55,948 bases of DNA from a virus: IMG/VR virus record IMGVR_UViG_3300017991_000130, positions 1 through 55,948 of that record; one strand, given 5' to 3'. The translations under genes and the position numbers were made by a program. Of this stretch, positions 41,849 through 48,926 are shown in pieces; the first letter of the stretch is position 1, and each line of letters begins with the position of its first letter. The notes beneath the pieces were generated by a model. That model saw only the letters and a program-made list of their open reading frames with translations, was not told the DNA's origin and did no database searches.

Positions 41849-42880
41849 TCAGCTCGCCGGCATGGCCACCGCGCCCGGGTCCTCTTCGTACCGCTTGATG
41901 ACCGCGCGGACCTTCTGCGGGCTCACCCTCTGCTCGCTGGTGGTCAGCTCCGAGGCGATGTCGGCCGCCTCGACCCCCTGCTCGTGGAGCTGCACTATTT
42001 GCTGCTCGACGGAGAGGGTTTCTGCGGCCGCCTTCTTCCCGGTCTTCTCCTGATCCGCCAGCCGCTTCCGCTCCGCGTCCTGTGCTTTGAACTGGCGGGC
42101 CATCGGCTCCGGCAGCTCCGGCTCGAACTGGCCCGGCGTGGCGTTGAGGCTCGGGCCCTCAGGCGGCCGCGGCAGCCCCAGGACCTCGCACTGGGCCAGC
42201 ACCTTTTCGGGAGTTGTACGGAGCATCTCGGCAATCTGGCCTAATGATACATTTTGACGGACCAGGTCCTCCAGCGACTCCGGGCATTCCAGACTCATCC
42301 TGGCCACCTTCCGCTCCCGCAGCCGTTTGACGCGCTCGAAGATGGCTGACTGCTCCGTGGCCGCCGCCTCCCGCAGCCGGGTGACCGGATCGACCCAGCC
42401 GGTGGTGTGCTTGCCCGGTTCGGCCAGCTCCTCCTCGATCCTCCAGGTCTCGGGGGTGCCGCGGGCGTCGATCCAGCCGTAGATCTCGCAGATCTGGGGA
42501 TCGCCCACTCTCTGCTCCCGCAGGAGCTTGACCGACTCGACGGGCGGCCTTTGCGGGGCGGTCACGCCGCGGTATTCGCCCACCACCGCCTCCCAGGCCT
42601 TCCAGGTGGATTGTCCCGGTGGAATCATGACCGTGCCCCGCCGGTCGGCGTCTGCCTGCCAATCGTGCCACTCGCGGCCGAACGCCGCCACCAGTTCCTG
42701 GAGCGTCCGGCAGTCGCCGGGAATGCTCCCGTGAGCCCAGCCCTCGATGAGGTCTACCATGGCCTCGTTCAGGCCGGACGTAACGTAGGGGAGGTCCGTC
42801 CTGCCCGCCCACCGGTCGTGCTGGTCTATGGTCCCCTCGATGAGGCCCAGAAGAAACTCACGCCGCTCTCGATCGTCCAT
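41849..42880 (-). CDS. HTH DNA-binding protein of the packaging/replication border
   Basis: 343 aa; AAGGAG six bases before the ATG at 42880. Helical throughout. SLGQIAEMLRTTPEKVLAQC is one HTH and VSPQKVRAVIKRYEEDP a second near the end. First gene right of the iteron region on the leftward transcript; could be an initiator or a pac-binding partner. Confidence 0.5.
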   Translation of the reverse strand: MDDRERREFLLGLIEGTIDQHDRWAGRTDLPYVTSGLNEAMVDLIEGWAHGSIPGDCRTLQELVAAFGREWHDWQADADRRGTVMIPPGQSTWKAWEAVVGEYRGVTAPQRPPVESVKLLREQRVGDPQICEIYGWIDARGTPETWRIEEELAEPGKHTTGWVDPVTRLREAAATEQSAIFERVKRLRERKVARMSLECPESLEDLVRQNVSLGQIAEMLRTTPEKVLAQCEVLGLPRPPEGPSLNATPGQFEPELPEPMARQFKAQDAERKRLADQEKTGKKAAAETLSVEQQIVQLHEQGVEAADIASELTTSEQRVSPQKVRAVIKRYEEDPGAVAMPAS

Positions 42881-43146
42881 GCCGGGCTCCTTGATGGTCC
42901 GGCCCGTCATCGTCTTAGGGATTCCGTCCCCGTGCTGACGGTGTTGTGACCGATGAGCGGGGAAGACGTCAAGCGGCTGATGGCCACCCTGCGGGGCCGC
43001 ACGGCGGCGACGGCTACTCGTGGCTGGCCATTACTGGTCTGTGGCTGGCCATTGCCAAACCTGACCCTGTAGTCTGTTTGCGGGGGTGTTCGCGAACGTT
43101 CGCGAACGCCATTCGCGTTTGGACTCTATCTGCCGCCTTTGGGGGG
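42881..43146. other. Intergenic, no gene seen
   Basis: Right-hand flank of the HTH gene. Contains the palindromic CGTTCGCGAACGTTCGCGAA around 43085-43110, which may be an operator. Confidence 0.4.
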
Positions 43147-43430
43147 TTGTTCCAAATGGTTCAACGGCCCGGAACGATCTTTTTCGCCGTAAGGTCTTAC
43201 TGCTACACGCTCTACATCAGCCGCGGGAGATTGTTCCAATGTTCCAACGGAACAGAGAGCCATACGGCGCACGAATCGAGGGTCTGCCTAAGTACTAATT
43301 GCGCGCGCGCGCGCGCGTGTATGTGTAAACGCTGGAACAATTGGAACAATGGAACATTCTCTTGTAACTTCTTTTGTAGAAAGAGGATAAGATAATAGAG
43401 ATTGTTCCAAGATTGTTCCATTGTTCCAAT
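43147..43430. repeat. Nine GTTCCA boxes in AT-richer DNA
   Basis: GTTCCA or its complement occurs at 43149, 43233, 43241, 43333, 43342, 43350, 43404, 43415 and 43423. A (GC)n tract spans 43301-43317. No gene. Possibly initiator or regulator sites beside the iterons. Confidence 0.55.
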
Positions 43431-43445
43431 CGCGTTGCGTCGCAC

Positions 43446-43533
43446 CAAATGCGCTCGAAATGTCATCGAAATGCAGCCCAGATGTGCCGCAAATGCGCTC
43501 GAAATGCAGCAGCAATGTGCCGGAAATGCGGCG
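43446..43533. repeat. Iteron array 1: eight 11-bp repeats (origin candidate)
   Basis: Units start at 43446, 43457, 43468, 43479, 43490, 43501, 43512 and 43523; consensus (C/G)AAATG(C/T) plus four bases. Two mismatched units (43479, 43512) keep the phase. Near the helicase gene. Confidence 0.75.
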
Positions 43534-43559
43534 AAGTTGCTGCCGACCCCTGAAGAGAC

Positions 43560-43634
43560 AGGGGGTTGGTATCCCCTAACCCCTCTATTTGCAGGTTAAG
43601 GCAAGGCTTTGTGAATCGCGGTCGCCAACCCCCT
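43560..43634. repeat. Inverted repeat between the two iteron arrays
   Basis: AGGGGGTTGG (43560-43569) and CCAACCCCCT (43625-43634) are exact inverted copies; TTGGTAT/ATACCAA also pair. Candidate melting or cruciform element. Confidence 0.6.
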
Positions 43635-43687
43635 CTGGAGCAAAGGAATACCAAATCCCGCAGAAGAGGCAGAGGGCAATTTGCGGG

Positions 43688-43742
43688 CAAATGTTGCCTT
43701 GATGCGCCCGAAATGCGGCGGAAATGTCGCCAAGATGCGGCG
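43688..43742. repeat. Iteron array 2: five 11-bp repeats
   Basis: Units at 43688, 43699 (weak), 43710, 43721 and 43732, in phase with array 1 (165 bp = 15 x 11 apart). It abuts the helicase stop codon. Confidence 0.65.
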
Positions 43743-43744
43743 AT

Positions 43745-45571
43745 TCAGAATCGAGAGGCGGCGGACTCCGTTTGGTCGCCCTCGTCGTCGCCCAGGAAGT
43801 GCTCGTCGAACCACGCCCAGTCCAGCTCGACGCCCCAGACAAGCCGACCGGTGAGTCGCCGCTTGCGGCGTCTGGCCGTAGGCAATCGGAGCAGGATGGT
43901 GTCGATCGACTGCGACCCCTCCGCCCAGCGCGTGCCGGAGAGCAGATAGCGGCGGATCGTCCGCACGTCCAGGAAGAGCCCCGTCTCGGGGGCGTTGACC
44001 CACTGCCGCGGTCCGACGGAATCCGACGCCACGGCCAGGCCCACGCATTCCAGGGCCTCTGGAGCATCGCTGTAGAGGCTCGCGTGCGAGAGGAGTTGCG
44101 AGACGCTGGCCTGCTGGCCCTTCTCCAGCGAGACCAGGGAGGCCAGGATCGTCTGCATCAGCTCCACCTGGTCGGACTCCTGATGCGACTGATCGGAGAC
44201 CTGCGAGCGGGCGCAGAATTCCAGCACCTCACGGGCGGCCGCCGGGCTGTCAGCATGGCCCAGGGCCACCGCCAGCATGGCCGCCGGCACGGCCAGCGAC
44301 TCGACCGTGCGGCCGTCGAAACCCTCCAGAGGGTGACTCCCCAGCTCGGAGGCCAGCGCCAGGGCCGGTCCCGTGGCCCGCACGGCGATCGCCAGGAGCC
44401 GCTGGCCCAAATCCACCAAAGCATCCGTCGGCGGCATCCGAAACGCCTGCTGGGCCTCTGCCGTGGGCCGGAGCATCTCGAAGGAGAGGTACCGATTCCG
44501 GTCTGGTTGACGCTCCATGCCCACCTCGATTGCGGCAATCCAGCAGATGTGCCTGAGCCCGAACTCGATGCCGCCCTGGCCCGGGGTGCCCCGCAGGATG
44601 CGGGAGCCGGTGCCGCTGGTCCTCAGGAGCTCCAGGACCCGGCGGCGGTGGTGGTCCGATTCAAACTCATCGATCAGCACCACGCAAGCCCGGTGGCGAA
44701 TTTTCTGCCGAAGACCCGCCTCGCTGGGCCGGTCGGTGGCCAGTTCCAGTGGACCGTAGATCCCCTTGAGGAGATCGAGGAAGGACGTCTTTCCGCTCGT
44801 GGACTCGGCCGTCAGGGCCACATGCGGCCGCCACCGCCAGACCGTCTGGACCCACGAGGCGAGCACCAGGCCGGCCAAGAGCATCGAGGCGCCCTCCCTG
44901 ATCTGCCACCGCCAGAGGGCCAGGAGTTCCACCAATTCATCCAGGGCAGTCTGCCGCCAACCGGCATCGGCCGCCCGCTCCAAGTCGGCCGAGAGCCGCT
45001 CGAACGTGTACCAGGGCCGGCTGTCTAGGTCGAGCAGCATGCCCGCTACTTTGGGGCGGGTGACTCTTGAGAGCTTTTCGGCTTTCAGGTCCCAGACGGC
45101 TGCTTCCCGGCTGCCGACCAGCACGAGCCGGTCGCGGCTCAGCCAGCAGCCCGAGCCACGGGCCGTCTGGTCGAAGATCCGTTGTTGGCCGGCCTGCATG
45201 GCGATGGCCTCGGTGACCCGCCGAAGGTGGAAGCTGTCGGGCGCCGCGGCCTCCTCGCCCAGGAAGACGCGGCCGCGGATAGCCGGGCCGGCGATCTGAT
45301 AGAGGTCGGGGATCGAGAGCCGCGAGATCTTGGGGATCACGTCGGTCTTGCCCTGGGCGAAGACCACGATCTCGCCGTTCGGCCGCTCGCCCAGAACGTC
45401 GATTCCGAGGGCCTCGGTGACCCGCCTGTCGGGCTCGATCGACGGGCCGGCCTCGTGGCCTTCGTCTGCGCCCGCGGCCGCCTCTGGGGCTTCTGGCGCC
45501 GCCGGCAGCTCGGTGACCGGCGAGGCGGCCGCCAACTCCAGCAGATCCTGGTAGGTGTGATTTTTGTCCAT
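43745..45571 (-). CDS. AAA+ replicative helicase-like protein
   Basis: 608 aa. Walker A AESTSGKT (255-262) and Walker B VVLIDE (297-302), with an arginine-containing segment SDHHRRRVLELL. Resembles the helicase half of DUF927/primase-helicase proteins. The TOPRIM primase gene ends one base before its ATG, so the pair act together. The iteron arrays follow its stop. Confidence 0.65.
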   Translation of the reverse strand: MDKNHTYQDLLELAAASPVTELPAAPEAPEAAAGADEGHEAGPSIEPDRRVTEALGIDVLGERPNGEIVVFAQGKTDVIPKISRLSIPDLYQIAGPAIRGRVFLGEEAAAPDSFHLRRVTEAIAMQAGQQRIFDQTARGSGCWLSRDRLVLVGSREAAVWDLKAEKLSRVTRPKVAGMLLDLDSRPWYTFERLSADLERAADAGWRQTALDELVELLALWRWQIREGASMLLAGLVLASWVQTVWRWRPHVALTAESTSGKTSFLDLLKGIYGPLELATDRPSEAGLRQKIRHRACVVLIDEFESDHHRRRVLELLRTSGTGSRILRGTPGQGGIEFGLRHICWIAAIEVGMERQPDRNRYLSFEMLRPTAEAQQAFRMPPTDALVDLGQRLLAIAVRATGPALALASELGSHPLEGFDGRTVESLAVPAAMLAVALGHADSPAAAREVLEFCARSQVSDQSHQESDQVELMQTILASLVSLEKGQQASVSQLLSHASLYSDAPEALECVGLAVASDSVGPRQWVNAPETGLFLDVRTIRRYLLSGTRWAEGSQSIDTILLRLPTARRRKRRLTGRLVWGVELDWAWFDEHFLGDDEGDQTESAASRF

Positions 45572-46576
45572 TCAGCTCAGCCAGTCTCGCACATCCTTGC
45601 CGTGCTTGTCGGCAATCGGGTACGGGAGCGTGATCGAGCGCACTTCACGGGCCACCCGGGCGGCCAGTTTAGCCTGTTCGATGCCGCCGGCCTGCCCGTC
45701 CCGGTCGCAGTCGTGGACCACGTAGACTATCTTGCCGGCCAGGTGATCCCAGAATTCCTCGGGCAGCTTCTCGCGGCAGCCGCCGGCGTTGGCGATTACG
45801 ACATGGCGCTGCCGCAGCGATTCGGGAACGACAGACATCAAGGCCAACATGTCGCCCGGGCCCTCGGTCTTCCAGACCACCTCGGCATTGGCCAAGTGGT
45901 CCAGTCCCCAGCGGCCCATCCAGCCAGATCTTGAGCCGCCGACGGTGAGCATCTTGCGGGGTACCGGCGGCACGCCTTTGCCCTGAAAGAGCGGCAAGCC
46001 TCGGCCGGTCTTGTTCCAGATCACCCAGCCCGTGGGGTCGGCGTCCGCCAGGTGCGGCCCGTAGATCGGCAGGGCCACGACCGTGTAGCGCTGGTCCCTG
46101 GCCGGCCAGCCGGCGATGCGGGCCCCGGCGGCGATCGCCGCCCACTCGGTGATGGGCGGCTTGGTGGCGCACCACGCGCGGATCTGGTGCTGGCGGCCCT
46201 CCCGGAATACCAGCTTGTCGGAGGCCGACTCCGGCTGTCCGCCGCGGGGCAGTTTCACTCCGGTCTGGCGGGCGTAGTGCTTGCGGGCCTCCTTCCAGTC
46301 GCCAAAACCGCCCGCGGCAGCCGCGGCGAACTCGAAGAAGGAGACGTTCCGGCCCTCGCCCGTGAATTCCTTGTAGCGGCCCAGCACCGGGCCGTCGCCG
46401 GCGACGTTGACACCGGCCGACGGGTTGCGATCCTTTTCACCAGCCCCAAAGACGCGGCACGCCAGCCAGCCCGTGGCCGTCGGCCTGGTGCCGGTGATTT
46501 CGACGCCCAGAGCGGCGTACTCGGCCTTCAAGTCGAGCCGCTGGAGGATCTCGCGGGTCGCTGCTTGCCAATCCAT
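45572..46576 (-). CDS. TOPRIM-domain primase
   Basis: 334 aa. TOPRIM signature WKTEGPGDMLAL (E238) and VVHDCDRDG (D289, D291). The N-terminal 150 residues are a zinc-less primase-like part. ATG 46576 follows AAGGGAAGTCTT, an identical leader to the gene at 46922. Makes primers with the adjacent helicase. Confidence 0.75.
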   Translation of the reverse strand: MDWQAATREILQRLDLKAEYAALGVEITGTRPTATGWLACRVFGAGEKDRNPSAGVNVAGDGPVLGRYKEFTGEGRNVSFFEFAAAAAGGFGDWKEARKHYARQTGVKLPRGGQPESASDKLVFREGRQHQIRAWCATKPPITEWAAIAAGARIAGWPARDQRYTVVALPIYGPHLADADPTGWVIWNKTGRGLPLFQGKGVPPVPRKMLTVGGSRSGWMGRWGLDHLANAEVVWKTEGPGDMLALMSVVPESLRQRHVVIANAGGCREKLPEEFWDHLAGKIVYVVHDCDRDGQAGGIEQAKLAARVAREVRSITLPYPIADKHGKDVRDWLS

Positions 46577-46586
46577 AAGACTTCCC

Positions 46587-46650
46587 TTCCGTCTAATCCG
46601 TGTCTTCCGTGGTTTCCTTTGTGAGGGAACCACGGAACATGCGGAACACA
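46587..46650. repeat. Host-type CCGTG repeat element, locus B
   Basis: Left arm 46587-46617 (ends CCGTGGTTTCC) and right arm 46625-46650 (GGGAACCACGGAACATGCGG): the CCGTGGTT.CC/GG.AACCACGG core is inverted. Shares vocabulary with loci A and C. Confidence 0.65.
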
Positions 46651-46667
46651 CAAAAGCTGCCGACGCA

Positions 46668-46922
46668 TTAGGCCAACTTCACCGCCAGCACGTCTACCAA
46701 GCGGCGGTCAAGATGCCTGACGACGATCTTCTCTTCGTGCAGGTCCGAGAGCGTCAATCGCCCTCGCCAGTGACTCGTGACTCGCAGCATCGTCCCGGCC
46801 GCTATTACGGTTCCGTTGCGAAGCGGAAGCAATTCTCGCAGCCGTACGACCGCGCCAATGTAGTCGTCCATCGACTGGACGAGATCGGAACACTGCCCGC
46901 TGGCGAGATTCTTGGCACACAT
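46668..46922 (-). CDS. Small phage protein with beta-rich centre
   Basis: 84 aa. Shares AAGGGAAGTCTTATG with the primase start. GTVIAAGTMLRVTSHWRGRL suggests an SH3-like small fold. Function unknown. Confidence 0.55.
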   Translation of the reverse strand: MCAKNLASGQCSDLVQSMDDYIGAVVRLRELLPLRNGTVIAAGTMLRVTSHWRGRLTLSDLHEEKIVVRHLDRRLVDVLAVKLA

Positions 46923-46933
46923 AAGACTTCCCT

Positions 46934-47191
46934 TTACCTCCGTAGTGCATCACCCAGTATCAGCAGGCTCTCGCAGAGCCCTTCCAGCCGTTTGGCCAGC
47001 GCCAGCCGCTCCAGGGAGGAGTACTGATAGACCCAGACCTCGCTCTTGCCGAAGATGCCGGCGATCTCCCGGTTCGTCCGACCGCTCTTCTTCAGGGCCA
47101 CGACCGCCTCCATGATTTCCACTGCATCGTGCTGCTGGCGGCAGAAGTTGGCGGCCACGCTCGCGTAACACGTCCGCTTCCGCTTTTGCAC
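46934..47191 (-). CDS. Small HTH-like protein
   Basis: 85 aa from GTG 47191 (GGTGG upstream). NREIAGIFGKSEVWVYQYSSL is an HTH-like pattern. The upstream TTGACA at 47217 may belong to a weak promoter. Confidence 0.5.
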   Translation of the reverse strand: MQKRKRTCYASVAANFCRQQHDAVEIMEAVVALKKSGRTNREIAGIFGKSEVWVYQYSSLERLALAKRLEGLCESLLILGDALRR

Positions 47192-47268
47192 TCTTCCACC
47201 TAAACCAATTCCGGATGTTGTCAATCCACAGGTCAGGTTTCATGTTTGCGTCCCCCGCAAATAACTAC

Positions 47269-47658
47269 TCAGCAGCCATTCCACTCCCACAGCCCCGGCG
47301 CGCCGCGATGCGGAATCGGCGGATCGAGTACGTGCACGTTCGCCAGGATCCAGCACCAAGGTCCTTCGGTGTGCGGATGATTGAGGACCTGGCCTGCGGT
47401 GAAGCGGCCGCGTTGGATCGGGCAGGTCGGGCGCAGCGACTTGAGCGAACGGAGTGGTATGCAAGCCACTAATTCGCACGTGGCCATGATCGAGCCGGTC
47501 GGATACAGCTCCAGCTCGTCACGCTCAAGGTACTGCCCCTTCCCGGCGTGGATCGCCAGCGGGCCGCGGTACTGCGTGCCCCAGCAGCGATTCTCCACCC
47601 ACTTCTCGCCCGAGGCGATCAGCGAGGCAAAGGGTTGTGAGACGGTAAGTGCCTTCAT
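47269..47658 (-). CDS. ASCH-domain protein
   Basis: 129 aa from ATG 47658. Opening KALTVSQPFASLIASGEKWV and ENRCW...YRGPLAIHAGKG are the ASCH start; the middle has a hydrophobic beta core. ASCH domains bind RNA or modify RNA/DNA, often in phages. ATG lies inside the 63-bp repeat. Confidence 0.7.
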   Translation of the reverse strand: MKALTVSQPFASLIASGEKWVENRCWGTQYRGPLAIHAGKGQYLERDELELYPTGSIMATCELVACIPLRSLKSLRPTCPIQRGRFTAGQVLNHPHTEGPWCWILANVHVLDPPIPHRGAPGLWEWNGC

Positions 47659-47718
47659 CACATAACACCTGATCTCATGCGCCGTTGGCCGGTGCGGAAA
47701 GACTCTCGGCCCGGCCGT
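47656..47718 (-). repeat. 63-bp direct repeat, copy 1
   Basis: Identical to 48864-48926. It holds a gene start (ATG), a short leader, and the 3' coding end GRAESLSAPANGA. Marks the left border of the ERCC4 cassette. Confidence 0.8.
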
Positions 47719-47770
47719 GCGGCTCCGGCTTCGCTCCCACCGGCGCGGGCTGTGGCGCCTTGCTGGGCAT
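47675..47770 (-). CDS. 31-residue peptide ending like the RecD tail
   Basis: ATG at 47770 with AAGGAG six bases before; reads MPSKAPQPAPVGAKPEPHGR then the shared end ESLSAPANGA. Either a real small protein or a remnant of the repeat duplication. Confidence 0.45.
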   Translation of the reverse strand: MPSKAPQPAPVGAKPEPHGRAESLSAPANGA

Positions 47771-47846
47771 CGTCTTCTCCTTCATGATTTCGCGCTGTGG
47801 CTCATTACCTCCACGACAGCCCAGGACTCGAATTTGTCGTTCTCGG

Positions 47847-48386
47847 TCATTTCTGGAGTTTGATGGTTTGCGGCGGCACGTGTTCCTTCCAGAACTTCTC
47901 GCAGGCCCCGAAGATCCTCGCCTCACCGGCGCGGCGGCAGCCGACGGTCCACCAGTGGACCCGCGGATAGCGGATCGACCAGGCCACGATCGTGCCCTCG
48001 ACGCTCTTGGGCAGCAGGCAGCTCTTCCACTTCAGCCGATGTAGTGCCGGCCGCCAGATGTCCCGCAGGTCCGCCTCGACGACGATCGCCGCGAACGTCA
48101 TCCGATCGAGCCGCTGGATCTCGGCCTCGAACCGCCGGCGTTCCTGGCCCAGCGTGGCATACAGGTCTTCGAGGCTCTTGCGCTCGACGGCGAAGCGGTC
48201 CCGGAAACGCTCGATCGAGTAGTCGCCGGTGGGAAGATAGGTCCGCACCAGGCGGACCTGAGAGTAACCGAAGAGCGTCGCCACGCCGGCGAAGCGGTAG
48301 GGGGCCTGCTCGCGGTTGTCCACGAGGATCGTGAACGGGGCCGGCTTAAGCAGTCGCGTCCGTGCTGGTTTCATCGTGGTCTTCAT
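47847..48386 (-). CDS. ERCC4/XPF-type nuclease
   Basis: 179 aa. DNREQ (D23, E26), GDYS (54-57) and VERKSLEDL (E68, R69, K70, D74) make the GD...ERKxxxD nuclease core. Cuts branched DNA in XPF/Mus81 relatives. No HhH or helicase half. Inside the cassette bounded by the 63-bp repeats. Confidence 0.7.
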   Translation of the reverse strand: MKTTMKPARTRLLKPAPFTILVDNREQAPYRFAGVATLFGYSQVRLVRTYLPTGDYSIERFRDRFAVERKSLEDLYATLGQERRRFEAEIQRLDRMTFAAIVVEADLRDIWRPALHRLKWKSCLLPKSVEGTIVAWSIRYPRVHWWTVGCRRAGEARIFGACEKFWKEHVPPQTIKLQK

Positions 48387-48642
48387 CGATCGAAGAATCG
48401 AAGAGCGGCAACAGTTCCTTTACTTCAACTTCCCACCCCTGAGCCTCGGCCTGGCGTTTGGCCGCTTCGATGACCTCCTGGGCGTGTTGCTTGAAGACCC
48501 GGTCGAACGTGCCGTTGCGTTTGGTGCCGTGGAACACCCCGCCGCACATGCAGGTGCACCTCGTGCCCTTGGCGTTGTGGCATTTGCCGTCGCAGCGGCC
48601 CCTGGTGCCTTCAGAGTTGCCCCAGGACATGATGGTGGTCAT
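48346..48642 (-). CDS. Small zinc-cluster protein
   Basis: 98 aa; ATGA overlap. RCDGKCHNAKGTRCTCMCGG is a compact Cys/His cluster, a small family in many phages. Acidic C-terminus overlaps the nuclease gene by 41 nt. Confidence 0.6.
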   Translation of the reverse strand: MTTIMSWGNSEGTRGRCDGKCHNAKGTRCTCMCGGVFHGTKRNGTFDRVFKQHAQEVIEAAKRQAEAQGWEVEVKELLPLFDSSIDEDHDETSTDATA

Positions 48643-48866
48643 TCCGGCTCGTTCTCCTGATTGGCGTGATGCTCGCGGAGCTTGTGCTTGCAGGCGTATT
48701 CGTCCAGGTCCGCTTGTGCCCCGGCCCACGTCGATCGCAGCGGCAATCTGGGTGTCTTCAGCCGGGCCAGCGAGCCGTTTGGCTTACGCCAGTACGTGCA
48801 CCAGCACGTGCCGCCGGAAATGCCGTCCGAGACGAACAGTATCCGCGTTCGCCGGTCGCGGCGCAT
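48639..48866 (-). CDS. Small hypothetical protein
   Basis: 75 aa; ATG 48866 is inside the second 63-bp repeat. GISGGTCWCTYWRKPNG then a basic helix. Probably nucleic-acid binding. Confidence 0.5.
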   Translation of the reverse strand: MRRDRRTRILFVSDGISGGTCWCTYWRKPNGSLARLKTPRLPLRSTWAGAQADLDEYACKHKLREHHANQENEPE

Positions 48867-48926
48867 CACATAACACCTGATCTCATGCGCCGTTGGCCGG
48901 TGCGGAAAGACTCTCGGCCCGGCCGT
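48864..48926 (-). repeat. 63-bp direct repeat, copy 2
   Basis: Identical to 47656-47718; contains the true end of the RecD-type gene and the start of the next. Confidence 0.8.

Noticed and set aside
43301-43317. (GC)n tract as a functional Z-DNA site
   Set aside because: Short and simple; could be chance in a GC-rich genome, no partner evidence.
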